From an uncultured Lachnobacterium sp. (GTDB lineage: Bacteria; Bacillota; Clostridia; Lachnospirales; Lachnospiraceae): a stretch of 42,645 nt of DNA. Shown here one piece after another: positions 1 to 7,753 of the stretch. A program made the position numbers and the translations under genes. The first letter of the stretch is position 1, and each line of letters opens with the position of its first letter. The notes under the pieces were generated by a model that did no database searches, was not told the origin of the DNA, and was given only the letters and a program-made list of their open reading frames with translations. The DNA is taken from assembly GCA_900550545.1 (NCBI GenBank), contig URSS01000023.1, positions 1-42,645 of the forward strand, given 5' to 3'.

Positions 1-49
1 CTGATTAATCATAAATGAGGGGCAAAATACCTTTTGACCCTCATATCAT
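1..49 (+). repeat. Dispersed MITE-like repeat, copy 1 (right end only)
   Basis: These 49 bases are identical to the right-hand part of the repeat at 36559-36774 and to the reverse complement of part of 27738-27817. The copy ends with TTTTGACCCTCATATCAT, the terminal inverted repeat. Its left part lies outside the window, so its full length and any target duplication cannot be judged. It abuts the decayed 3' end of the sulfate-binding-protein relic. Confidence 0.85.
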
Positions 50-75
50 AATATACACCATATGTAGTTTTCATA

Positions 76-347
76 TCACCAAAATGCCTCATTTTCCCAC
101 GCAAGAAGCACATCTCCCTGTCGGTAATATCCTTTGAATTTCCTTTTTTCACAAGAAAAACAATGGTAGAAGTATAAGGAGAACTATCCAGTGGAAATTC
201 CTTTGTGTATCCTTCATCAATCAATCCTGCATCTTTGACCGCATCCACATCTCCTTCGAGTGCCAGTGTGACAACATCTGCCGGAAGTCCGTTTGCAACT
301 TCAAGTGCCTGCTTACCGGAACCGCCGTGAGACTTACAGTGGCTGTT
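76..347 (-). pseudogene. Sulfate ABC transporter substrate-binding protein, internally deleted relic
   Basis: The minus-strand reading from 347 gives a Sbp/CysP-like segment: SHGGSGKQALEVANGLPADV, then the ALEGDVDAV and SPYTSTIVFLVKKGN regions typical of periplasmic-type sulfate/thiosulfate-binding proteins. Just after KGNSKDI the frame changes, and bases 81-118 encode GDVLLAWENEAF, a motif found much nearer the C-terminus of the same family, followed by a TGA at 76-78. The middle of the gene is therefore deleted and the remainder is out of frame. The N-terminus is also missing: at its 5' side the relic meets the stop of the upstream ATPase gene. Recognition rests on remembered family motifs. 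The native function would be ligand capture for sulfate import, and no permease or ATPase partner is in the window. Confidence 0.75.
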
Positions 348-348
348 T

Positions 349-1071
349 TTAAGTGTATTCTCCTAAAAGCCTACCCAATAAAGCATTTCGATTATTAATA
401 AACATTTCTGTGACCTGGTAACTTTCCGTTTTCTCATATTCACACAGATGAATCCTGCCATTGTCAAAGCAATAAATCTCCGCTCCCGGTATGCCAAGCA
501 AGATTGGAGAATGCGTAACGATAAAAAACTGTGCCCCCTCTTTTGCACAACGATAAATTTCCATCAACAGTGTCAGCTGCCGCTGCGGAGACAATGCAGC
601 CTCCGGCTCATCAAAGAGGTACAGTCCATCCGCCCGAAGATTGTTCTGTGCAAGCGCCAGGAAGCTCTCCCCGTGGGATTTCTCATGATACTTTGCAGAA
701 GGGTGACCAATATCTGCATACTCCTCTTCCTGTGTTGCAACATTGTAAAAACTTTCTGCCCGCAGAAAATATCCCCATTTTTCTTTGCGATACCCTCTTG
801 TGATCCTGATTGCAGAACACAATTCCGAATAGGTATCATGCGTAGAAAATACATAATTTTTTGTACCGCCTTCCTGATTGAATCCGTGCGCCACAGCGAT
901 TGCTTCCAGTAATGTTGATTTTCCACTTCCATTTTCCCCTACAAAAAATGTGATTGGATTCTTAAACTCAAGTTTTTCGATGCCATGAAAAGCTTCGATT
1001 TTTTTGAGATAGCTGTCATCATCTATCTTATTCCAATCAAACAGCACCCCCTGTATAAATTGATCGTTCAT
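349..1071 (-). CDS. AAA-family ABC-type ATPase (RecF/COG3910-like)
   Basis: A 240-residue cytosolic ATPase. The Walker A motif GENGSGKST lies near residue 46, the signature-like SHGESFLAL near 130, Walker B LYLFDEPEAALS near 150 and the H-loop FIVTHSP near 184. There is no membrane segment and no permease partner. It belongs to the small stand-alone predicted ATPases related to the SMC/RecF/OLD class rather than to transporters. Such proteins are often annotated simply as AAA family ATPase, and a substrate cannot be deduced. The ATG follows a GAGGG ribosome binding site. The stop codon touches the relic of a sulfate-binding protein, so its original downstream neighbour has been lost. Confidence 0.85.
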   Translation of the reverse strand: MNDQFIQGVLFDWNKIDDDSYLKKIEAFHGIEKLEFKNPITFFVGENGSGKSTLLEAIAVAHGFNQEGGTKNYVFSTHDTYSELCSAIRITRGYRKEKWGYFLRAESFYNVATQEEEYADIGHPSAKYHEKSHGESFLALAQNNLRADGLYLFDEPEAALSPQRQLTLLMEIYRCAKEGAQFFIVTHSPILLGIPGAEIYCFDNGRIHLCEYEKTESYQVTEMFINNRNALLGRLLGEYT

Positions 1072-1143
1072 ATACCCTCTTCACTTTCTACAGACTTCTA
1101 TATTACAACTTCCTGACTAAATTATACTTTTTGCTTTGTGTAA

Positions 1144-1305
1144 AATAAATCTTTTTCTAAATGGAATCCTCACATTCATTGTCTTCTTTCTGAAGGTGGA
1201 ATTGATAACTCTGGTCTTTGGCGCACAAAAAATCACTTTAATTACACCTATCTTCGTAATGCTTTTAGAACCGCTTTGCTTAACCTGATGGAAAATCAGG
1301 CAAGT
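1144..1305 (+). pseudogene. IS91-type (Y2/HUH) transposase fragment
   Basis: The plus-strand reading from 1144 gives WNPHIHCLLSEGG followed by the regions LWRTKNHFNYTYLRNAFRTA and LLNLMEN. PHIH is the metal-binding HUH motif of the IS91-like transposases common in Clostridia, and the residues after it agree with that family as remembered. A stop precedes the fragment at 1141-1143 and similarity fades after about 1300, so only about 50 residues of a roughly 400-residue protein remain. No terminal ends of the element were identified. The rest of the gap between the flanking genes shows no other coding signal. Confidence 0.65.
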
Positions 1306-1369
1306 CATATGACCAGAAACTTATTATTCGATGTACTAGCTATCTCAAAGTTAGAACTTTCCTATAAAG

Positions 1370-1416
1370 TGAAAAATGCGCCAGTTCCGGCTTCATTCAT
1401 TAGCCGGAACTGGCGC
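1370..1416 (-). terminator. Intrinsic terminator after the Rpn-family gene
   Basis: The perfect 14-bp stem GCGCCAGTTCCGGC with an 11-nt loop (1378-1416) is followed on the minus strand by ATTTTTC. It lies 20 bases past the stop of the gene ending at 1436. Confidence 0.9.
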
Positions 1417-1435
1417 TTCTTGGTTAGAAGTAATC

Positions 1436-2275
1436 CTATTGTTCCTGCAATCTTTCTGCGATCACGGTTCTTTCATCGCCCTGAATTCCCATTGCATCCA
1501 ATGCCTGTTCCAATGTCAGTTTCATGTTTTCCATAAGATTTTTTACAGAGATCATCTTCTCATTTATAGCATATTCCTTTGCATATTCCTTTGCATACTC
1601 TTCTGCATATTTTTCAACAGCTTCACACATTTGCCCACGCCCTTCCTCAGTTTCTTTATAATGTTTCACACTTTGTGCCAACGTCATATAATGCATATGT
1701 TCCGAATTTGTCAGATGAAAATCTGCCATTAATCTTCCGATCTCATCATTCCCTTTATAACTTCCATTTACATATATAATATGTGAACCATCATCAAACA
1801 ATTCTCCTGTCTCTTTTACATATCGGTCTATATGATATAATGGTAAACCCTTTTTGTACTTATCATGTCTGTAAATAAAGATCACATACGAATTTTTAAT
1901 TTTTTTAAAATCCTGTCCCTCCCGAAGCATTCTTGAGTCAAGCATACTACTGTGATATCTGGCACGCTTTACATTTGCCCCCGCAGCATTTCCCTGAACT
2001 TCTATGTCTATTTCCTCCCCATTTTCTTCCAACGCATGCACATCTAAAGTAATATTTCGTCCTCCAACTTCGTGATTTTTCAATTCATCCTGACCATCTA
2101 CACGGATGACTTTTATATCCCTTTCAAGAATAATTCTAAGAATGAGTTCGGTTGCCTCAATATTCTTATCAAACACCCTGCTCATCAGATCATCATCAAA
2201 CAATGTCAAACCGTCCACTAATTTATTTACGGCTGTATTATCCTGTTTAAAATTTTTATTTTTCTTCTGTGCCAT
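1436..2275 (-). CDS. Rpn family recombination-promoting nuclease / PD-(D/E)XK transposase-like protein
   Basis: A 279-residue member of the PDDEXK_2 group (Rpn/YhgA-like, often called putative transposase). Seen directly are an N-terminal region with FDDDLMSRVF, the nuclease core LDVHALEENGEEIDIEVQ (residues about 76-93, giving the D...ExQ catalytic pattern), and RARYHSSMLDS and KNSYVIFIYRHD, which are characteristic of the family. The C-terminus carries a short tandem repeat (EYAKEYAKEYA) encoded by repeated GCATATTCCTTT units on the plus strand, followed by a helical tail. Rpn proteins are reported to promote RecA-independent recombination or act as phage-defence nucleases, and which applies here is unknown. 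The ATG follows an AAGGAGTAGGGG purine stretch, and the gene is a single-gene unit ending in the terminator at 1378-1416. Confidence 0.85.
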   Translation of the reverse strand: MAQKKNKNFKQDNTAVNKLVDGLTLFDDDLMSRVFDKNIEATELILRIILERDIKVIRVDGQDELKNHEVGGRNITLDVHALEENGEEIDIEVQGNAAGANVKRARYHSSMLDSRMLREGQDFKKIKNSYVIFIYRHDKYKKGLPLYHIDRYVKETGELFDDGSHIIYVNGSYKGNDEIGRLMADFHLTNSEHMHYMTLAQSVKHYKETEEGRGQMCEAVEKYAEEYAKEYAKEYAINEKMISVKNLMENMKLTLEQALDAMGIQGDERTVIAERLQEQ

Positions 2276-2310
2276 CCTTCCCCTACTCCTTTATATTTTA
2301 TCACAGCAGT

Positions 2311-3081
2311 TTAATCCCCGCAAAGCTTTTCCAGCCTTTCCTTCATTTCTTCCTGCGTAACAGAACAGACAATCAAATTATTCCTCTCCTCCGTCTGTAA
2401 ATTCATGCGTCTGCCCCTTAATACTGCCTCTTTTTTAAACCCAAGTTTATGCAACAGCCGGGCTGACGAGACATTCTCCTCATTGTATTTTGCCTCTACC
2501 ATATATAACTTTCTATCCTTCAAGTATACTTTCAGTAAACATAACAGCGCCTCACTTGCATAGCCTTTCTTCTGGAATTTCTTGCCAATCACATAACCGA
2601 TCTCCCCAATTGCAAGCTGAGGGTATGGAATATCCATGGTAACATATCCGATGCATACTCCGCTTTGTTTTTCCATAATAAGCCATGCGTTCTCATTATC
2701 TGCCAGCGCATTTACAAAAGACTGCATCTGCTCACCGGTCATGGGATATCCCGCAATAAATGCACCCAGATAGCTGTCCTGCCCCCATCCATCCAGACAT
2801 GCCTTTGCATCCTCCATCGCAAAATGGCGAATCAGAAGCCGGTCGGTTTCGATCCTCTCATCCTTTGTATGTGGCATAGCATTATTTTGTTTCTGAATCC
2901 GTATATAATATTCCAGAAACCGCAGTACATACCCCGGCGCATTCCGGTTCCCCCGTTCCCACTCCGTCACCGTACGGTAGGGAATATCAAATGTCTCACA
3001 AAATTCTCTCCGGTTCATCCCCATCTGCTGCCGCAATTGTTTTAATACCTGCTGACTGTCTGTAAAATGACTGTTATCCAT
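2311..3081 (-). CDS. XRE helix-turn-helix fused to GNAT (RimJ/RimL-type) N-acetyltransferase
   Basis: The ATG at 3081 is preferred because GGAGG sits 6 nt upstream; a longer reading would start at a TTG that lies within this Shine-Dalgarno region. The 256-residue product has a Cro/C1-type DNA-binding domain (residues about 10-55, with LRQQMGMNRREFCETFDIPY and WERGNRNAPGYVL), then a GNAT domain from about 75 to the end. RLLIRHFAMEDA is the usual RimJ/L start, and IGEIGYVIGKKFQKKGYASE is the acetyl-CoA-binding beta4-alpha3 with its Q/R-x-x-G-x-G/A-like loop. ARLLHKLGFKKE is the usual C-terminal element. This implies an acetyltransferase that binds DNA, possibly its own promoter (see the operators at 3097-3153). 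The acetyl acceptor is unknown. Confidence 0.88.
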   Translation of the reverse strand: MDNSHFTDSQQVLKQLRQQMGMNRREFCETFDIPYRTVTEWERGNRNAPGYVLRFLEYYIRIQKQNNAMPHTKDERIETDRLLIRHFAMEDAKACLDGWGQDSYLGAFIAGYPMTGEQMQSFVNALADNENAWLIMEKQSGVCIGYVTMDIPYPQLAIGEIGYVIGKKFQKKGYASEALLCLLKVYLKDRKLYMVEAKYNEENVSSARLLHKLGFKKEAVLRGRRMNLQTEERNNLIVCSVTQEEMKERLEKLCGD

Positions 3082-3096
3082 AAAATCCTCCAAAGC

Positions 3097-3153
3097 AAAT
3101 TACACGTTGTGTACATTCTATCATACAAGAACGATTTACACAACGTGTAATTT
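3097..3153 (-). promoter_or_regulatory. Promoter with two mirror-image operators for the XRE-GNAT gene
   Basis: Two perfect 17-bp arms, 3097-3113 and 3137-3153, are inverted copies of each other. Each contains the near-palindrome ACACGTTGTGT. Between them lies a minus-strand promoter: TTGTGT (3138-3143), a 17-nt spacer, and TAGAAT (3115-3120). The distal operator overlaps the -35 box and the proximal one covers the expected start site, which is the arrangement of an autorepressed gene. That the encoded XRE domain binds here is inferred. Confidence 0.75.
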
Positions 3154-3213
3154 TAAGATTGCAAAATTTTATTTTTTCCATGTCTAATGTCCATGGCATT
3201 GTCACAAATGCTT

Positions 3214-3385
3214 TCTATATCTGTTTGCTCATCCAGATATGCGGGCATTTTTCCTCTTCTCCAACTTCACCAAATACCGTATATCCACACTTTTCATAGA
3301 ACTTTTGAACCCTGCACTGCGCATGAAGTGAAATGGAAGTTCCGCCTTTTTGTGCGACAACTTTTTCGACCTTCTGAAGTTTATT
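3214..3385 (-). pseudogene. GNAT acetyltransferase, C-terminal fragment
   Basis: The minus strand encodes GGTSISLHAQCRVQKFYEKC, then GYTVFGEV and CPHIWMSKQ, ending at a TAG (3214-3216). This is the C-terminal third of an ElaA-like/YjcF-like GNAT protein, as recalled from the family. Upstream in the same frame there is a stop within a few codons, so the N-terminal part with the acetyl-CoA site is gone. It is a separate gene from the XRE-GNAT fusion and from the DUF3783 gene. Confidence 0.7.
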
Positions 3386-3434
3386 TTATCCTACATATTC
3401 ATATATCAATGCCCACTTTACTTTTTGATTTTAT

Positions 3435-3800
3435 CTATACAAGCCGAAAATGTTCTTTCACTAATTCACGAAACAGTGCATCTGCTGTCCAGAACACATT
3501 GTGAGATGTAACAATCGCTTTCAATGCAACCGGCTGCCCCCCTGTTGCCTTATATTCTGCCAGAAAAGCGTCTACCTGCTGTGGATTCATACCAGAAAAT
3601 ACCATCATTTCCGTTGCAAAATCCGGTCCATCATACTGTTTCTTTTCTTTCGGAAATCCTTTGATTCCGGCTAATGCACCGAGTTTCTGTCCGTAATCTT
3701 TGCGGGCAACTTCCGTCACATTCGCTCCCTGTTTCTGTGCCACTGCACGTACGGCTTTTTCCTTTTCTTTTTTTAATCCAAACAATAATATAACTGCCAT
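3435..3800 (-). CDS. DUF3783 domain-containing protein
   Basis: A 121-residue cytosolic protein of unknown function. The hallmark DUF3783 stretch is at residues about 70-118: MVFSGMNPQQVDAFL, then ALKAIVTSHNVFWTADALFR. The longer open frame runs back into the upstream gene, but GAGGTGAA lies just before two adjacent ATGs (3803 and 3800), and the second has better spacing and gives MAVILLFGLKK. The start lies 4 bases after the stop of the DUF4173 gene, so the two are probably co-transcribed. No catalytic motif is visible. Confidence 0.85.
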   Translation of the reverse strand: MAVILLFGLKKEKEKAVRAVAQKQGANVTEVARKDYGQKLGALAGIKGFPKEKKQYDGPDFATEMMVFSGMNPQQVDAFLAEYKATGGQPVALKAIVTSHNVFWTADALFRELVKEHFRLV

Positions 3801-3804
3801 CATT

Positions 3805-5385
3805 TCACCTCGTTTTCTGTTCTGTAAACAAAGCTTTCGCCTTTGCATGTGAGAAATTGTATTCGCGCAATCCTTCTTTTTCTTCCTCCAGAGTTTGCAC
3901 AACATATTTTCCATATTTCTCAGCCCATTCGCCATTTTGTGTGGCAATTACAGGTGCTGCATCGGTGGACAATGTCTGCAAATAATTGTAATCAATTGCA
4001 TTTTCTTCTCTCATATGATTCATATGTGCAACGTCATATTTTGCAATCCAGTAATCCGGGTGCGCAACACCAAGTGCAAATACACAGACCGTCACAACCA
4101 CGATCGTATAACGGAACAGCGCAAATTTATTCACATAAATCTGTACCAGAATACCGGTCAGAAGAATACCGATCACGGCAAGCATCCACAGCACAAAAAG
4201 CCGTAAAAAAGTAAGATTGTAATGCTGAATGTACAAACACATCCGGAATGCGGATGATGCAATCATAATATACGTGCATCCACAGATTACAGTGAGCAGG
4301 ATCTTTTTCAGACGATTTTCCCGGAATAACCCCATGAACAACAGCACCAGTCCGACATTGATCATACATACAAACAAAAGCTGGAAAAAGCCCTCTCTGG
4401 CATATCTTGCGTACGTATACCCATCCGGCAGTCGCATCTTTCCAAGAAAGAGCGAAAAAATCTGGATAAACGAAAATGCCGCATACACGATAGATATCAG
4501 TACCAGAATTGTATTTGCGATCATCGGCTCAAAATGCCGCATGTCTTTGCTTTCCGCTGAAATCTTTTCCGATGCCAGAAAGCGGATGCCACAGTAAGCT
4601 GCCAGCAAAGCATAGCCAAACATAAATACCATTCTTACCCATGTACCGAAATGAAAATCTATGGAGAACAAGCTGCCAAATAAATTGGCAAACACCGCAT
4701 CCGCCTGATACAACAGAGCAACTACAATTGCAAGAACCGGAATAGAAGTCAATACGCCGATCACAATATACCCTGCTTTTCCTGTTTCCTTTTTCTTTTT
4801 AAATTTGCGGAAACAACTCAGGTCACTGAATGGTTCCCCAATATAACTGATTGCACCTCCGATTGCAACGAAAATCGAACCTACACCTTTTGCAAGTGTC
4901 CATTTTTTCGTATTGCAAAATTCAAAAAGAAGCATACAGATCAGCAGACATACAATTCCTGCCTCATTTAACATCCAGATCCATTCGTTTCCGGTACTTG
5001 CCGTACAAATGGCCAGACCAAGCATCCCAATCATACAGAACAGGCTCATTGGTTTGACATGAAATTCTTTCTGATTCATTTTGTACAAATGAGTTTTCAG
5101 ATACATACAGTAACCAATTGTAATCACAACAAAAAGCGACAACGCAATACTTTGATAATTGTTGTACAAAAGAACCGTATAAAGTGCCGCATAGATGCAT
5201 GTTGGAATTGCCATAATGGAGAATATTTCCGCACGACGCTCCTTCTGTTGCTGTGTTTCTCCAAACTGCATCTGCTGTACATTATATGATGACATATTTA
5301 ATTGTGTATCATATCCGAGTACATGCTGTCCGTTTTCCGGTCCCTGCATATTCATTTGTGGCTGCATACTGTTTTGCTGTTCCAT
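3805..5385 (-). CDS. DUF4173 (DUF4153-like) polytopic membrane protein
   Basis: A 526-residue integral membrane protein. The first 50 residues are hydrophilic and rich in Q, M and N. About a dozen hydrophobic segments follow from residue 55 to 440 (for example IPVLAIVVALLY and FVLWMLAVIGILLTGILV). The central ARYAREGFFQLLFVCMINVG block is typical of the DUF4153/DUF4173 family. The tail is cytosolic or extracellular, with HPDYWIAKYDVAH and a charged end. Function is unknown; some relatives sit with sensor or regulator genes. Upstream come a small XRE regulator and a DUF2975 protein on the same strand, and the gene follows AAAGGAG. It probably forms one unit with the DUF3783 gene downstream. 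Confidence 0.85.
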   Translation of the reverse strand: MEQQNSMQPQMNMQGPENGQHVLGYDTQLNMSSYNVQQMQFGETQQQKERRAEIFSIMAIPTCIYAALYTVLLYNNYQSIALSLFVVITIGYCMYLKTHLYKMNQKEFHVKPMSLFCMIGMLGLAICTASTGNEWIWMLNEAGIVCLLICMLLFEFCNTKKWTLAKGVGSIFVAIGGAISYIGEPFSDLSCFRKFKKKKETGKAGYIVIGVLTSIPVLAIVVALLYQADAVFANLFGSLFSIDFHFGTWVRMVFMFGYALLAAYCGIRFLASEKISAESKDMRHFEPMIANTILVLISIVYAAFSFIQIFSLFLGKMRLPDGYTYARYAREGFFQLLFVCMINVGLVLLFMGLFRENRLKKILLTVICGCTYIMIASSAFRMCLYIQHYNLTFLRLFVLWMLAVIGILLTGILVQIYVNKFALFRYTIVVVTVCVFALGVAHPDYWIAKYDVAHMNHMREENAIDYNYLQTLSTDAAPVIATQNGEWAEKYGKYVVQTLEEEKEGLREYNFSHAKAKALFTEQKTR

Positions 5386-5411
5386 AATATTTCCCGCTCC
5401 TTTCTGAACCT

Positions 5412-5630
5412 CTACGATTCCATCTCATCCGGAACATATTCAAATAAATCTCCCGGCTGGCAGTCCAGCGCCGCACATAATTTATTCAATGTTTCAACTT
5501 TCACCGCTTTTGCCTTTCCATTCTTTAGAATAGAGACATTTGCCATTGTAATTCCAAGCTTTTCCGAAAGTTCTGTCACACTCATTTTTCGCTTGGCGAG
5601 CATGACATCGATATTTACGATAATAGCCAT
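5412..5630 (-). CDS. YozG-like XRE family transcriptional regulator
   Basis: A 72-residue protein that is almost entirely one Cro/C1-type helix-turn-helix: MLAKRKMSVTELSEKLGITM for helices 1-2 and ANVSILKNGKAKAVKVETLN for the recognition helix and helix 4, ending CQPGDLFEYVPDE. This is the short YozG/HipB-like type regularly found beside DUF2975 membrane proteins. Here it lies 10 bases after the DUF2975 gene and 26 before the DUF4173 gene. It starts after GAGGTGGAAGT. It probably regulates this cluster, though no operator was recognised. Confidence 0.92.
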   Translation of the reverse strand: MAIIVNIDVMLAKRKMSVTELSEKLGITMANVSILKNGKAKAVKVETLNKLCAALDCQPGDLFEYVPDEMES

Positions 5631-5640
5631 ACTTCCACCT

Positions 5641-6105
5641 CTAAATTGTCAATTCATTCTCACGTTTCACATCATATGCATACTGCACCAGACGGGAAAG
5701 GCATTCACACAATATTGTAAAAATTGCAGCGATAAGAATCTCTCCGATTACAAATACAATCTTATATATATCCGCTTTTCCAACTGCTGCCACCCAGATC
5801 ATTCGGGCTGCAAATCCAAGAATACCACCAATTCCATAAAGTCCCATATGATGAAAATACTTCGCATTTTCCAGGGAAAAGGAATTATCTTTTCCAATCT
5901 GTGTACAGACACGCCAGAATTCAAACAAAATGAGATAGCACAGTACTGCGATATACCAGCTGAATCCGACCCAGCCCCACAGTACATTTCCCTGTGCTTT
6001 CAACTGAAATGCATACGCGGTCAGCGTACCAAAAAAGAAAATGCCCATCACAGCAAGCAAAATCGTCATTCCCTTTAACCAGTATGATATTTTTGTCTGT
6101 TTCAT
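5641..6105 (-). CDS. DUF2975 domain-containing membrane protein
   Basis: A 154-residue protein with four predicted membrane segments, near residues 12-32, 44-63, 90-112 and 118-140. FRVCTQIGKDNSFSLENAK-like residues (here FWRVCTQIGKDNSFSLENA) are the family signature loop between segments 2 and 3. The start at 6105 is chosen because GAGGTG lies 6 bases upstream; the GTG/ATG codons further up fall within that ribosome binding site. It is the first gene of the DUF2975-XRE-DUF4173 unit. The DUF2975/XRE pair is widespread in Bacillota, with no established function. Confidence 0.9.
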   Translation of the reverse strand: MKQTKISYWLKGMTILLAVMGIFFFGTLTAYAFQLKAQGNVLWGWVGFSWYIAVLCYLILFEFWRVCTQIGKDNSFSLENAKYFHHMGLYGIGGILGFAARMIWVAAVGKADIYKIVFVIGEILIAAIFTILCECLSRLVQYAYDVKRENELTI

Positions 6106-6162
6106 AATCATCACCTCATAAAATTATAATTGCGTTTTCTGTAGTATATCTCACATCATAAT

Positions 6163-6209
6163 AAAAAGCAACATAAATTTATCGTATTTCAATAAATTTA
6201 TGTTGCTTT
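6163..6209 (-). terminator. Intrinsic terminator after the surface-protein gene
   Basis: A perfect 17-bp inverted repeat, AAAGCAACATAAATTTA (6165-6181 and 6193-6209), has an 11-nt loop and ends in a T-run on the minus strand. It serves the gene ending at 6245. Confidence 0.85.
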
Positions 6210-6244
6210 ATAATATTTACCCTATTTCACTTGACGTTTTGCGC

Positions 6245-7528
6245 TTACTTTTTGCCTTTTTGTTTCACAGTAGTTGCTACTACAACACCTTTATCCGGCA
6301 TCTTAAAGGTATAAATACCTGTCTTGACCTTTTTAAGTGCGACTTTTTCCCCTGAAGTTGTCTTAACCGAGATACTCTTTAACTTATAACCCTTATTCAG
6401 CTTTACTGTTAACTTCACGGTCTCTCCATCGGCCGCATAACTCTTTGACGATTTGATATAACCTTTTTTGTTTGCAAGCGATTTAAATCTGACTTCAGAT
6501 ACCCCTACATGTACCGGATATGCACTGTCCGCACCCAAGTGCCATGCCAAAGATGTTCCTCTGGTCTGGTTCAACTTATCAACCAAACGATCTGTCTGCA
6601 TTTCCTCCAAGGTACAATTATCCACATTTACAATAGTTCCTTGAAATGAGTTATATGCTCCATCACTGATTTCTTCCGAGTAATAGCAATTTTTCAAAGT
6701 ACTCTTATACGGATCTGTATAACCGCAGATTGCATAATGGCGACTTTTTTCGTTCGTTAAAACTGCTTTTCCATAACTAAAACAGTTCGAAATCATACCC
6801 ACATTACTTGCAGCAATATCTCCTGCTGTAACTGCTATATAAGAATTTGCTTTCTTATCAAATACATAATCCCTAAAACTGCCTCCAAATGCGCAGTTTA
6901 CGATTTTTCCGTAGTTATTATTACAGATACCTCCAGCCGTGTATGCACAAAAATCGATATCTACTTCTGCAGTACAATCTTCTATGATTCCATAATTCGT
7001 AACAGCAATTCCTCCTGGCCAAATTTCATTATAGATCCTACTGCTTTTTATATGACAATTACTGATCTTTCCCTTATTATTACCAGCGATCATGGCAAAG
7101 CTTCTGTCCTTTGAAACAAAAGCACTTTCTGCTATATTTAAATTTTCAACCGTTCCTGTCTTAGCGATCGTTCCAAATAACCCGGCCATCTGATCGGTCC
7201 TACTCGTTTCTCCTGCATTAATGCCACTGATTGTATGTCCTGCGCCATCAAAAGTTCCCTCAAATGCTATGTTTGTTTCCGAATTCAGAACCCATTTATT
7301 CCCACTGTAAGAATCTACCTCTATATCCTTAGCCAGCTTAATCAGCTTACCGGCATACGCATTTCCCTTCGCCATATCCGAAAAGAAATTGCGCAACTGT
7401 TGTTCAGTTTTAATTGTCAGATCTACCTTTTCTTTCGATGTTGACTGCGCATAGACAACTGTGTTGCTAAGCATTAACGCCATTGTGCATAACATAGCTA
7501 TGCATTTTACAAATCTTGGTTTTTTCAT
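6245..7528 (-). CDS. Secreted GLUG-motif beta-helix surface protein
   Basis: A 427-residue exported protein. The ATG at 7528 follows AGGAGAG and begins a clear signal peptide (MKKPRFVKCIAMLCTMALML, cleaved after VYAQ). Residues about 60-300 are a series of short strands of the kind found in GLUG/right-handed beta-helix proteins: GTFDGAGHTISGINA, MAGLFGTIAKTGTVENLNI, GGIAVTNYGIIEDC, GGICNNNYGKIVNC. Residues about 345-425 look like an Ig-like repeat module (YAADGETVKLTVKLNKGYK, YTFKMPDKGVVV). There is no LPXTG motif or other anchor, so it may be released or bound non-covalently. It is a single-gene unit with its own terminator; the ligand is unknown. Confidence 0.82.
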   Translation of the reverse strand: MKKPRFVKCIAMLCTMALMLSNTVVYAQSTSKEKVDLTIKTEQQLRNFFSDMAKGNAYAGKLIKLAKDIEVDSYSGNKWVLNSETNIAFEGTFDGAGHTISGINAGETSRTDQMAGLFGTIAKTGTVENLNIAESAFVSKDRSFAMIAGNNKGKISNCHIKSSRIYNEIWPGGIAVTNYGIIEDCTAEVDIDFCAYTAGGICNNNYGKIVNCAFGGSFRDYVFDKKANSYIAVTAGDIAASNVGMISNCFSYGKAVLTNEKSRHYAICGYTDPYKSTLKNCYYSEEISDGAYNSFQGTIVNVDNCTLEEMQTDRLVDKLNQTRGTSLAWHLGADSAYPVHVGVSEVRFKSLANKKGYIKSSKSYAADGETVKLTVKLNKGYKLKSISVKTTSGEKVALKKVKTGIYTFKMPDKGVVVATTVKQKGKK

Positions 7529-7753
7529 AACGACTCTCCTCATATAGTTTTTTAATTGATCACTGACTGTCAATGCAATAAGAGTATTTCTATCATCGCA
7601 TCCAATCTACATAACATACCTACATTATATAGGTGCATTATAAAAAATTCAACGTATATTTCGTAACAGCTTTAGGGCTTGGAAATCATTGTGTTGCTGT
7701 TTAAATGATCTTTTCTATCTTAAGTCGAGCGTTATAGTGACAATCCTATCCTA

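Noticed and set aside
1568..1606. Short tandem repeat of GCATATTCCTTT units
   Set aside because: It encodes the repeated EYAK segment of the Rpn-family protein and is not a CRISPR or regulatory array.
5302..6078. 258-residue plus-strand open frame
   Set aside because: It lies antisense to the DUF2975 and XRE genes, both of which have clear families and ribosome binding sites.
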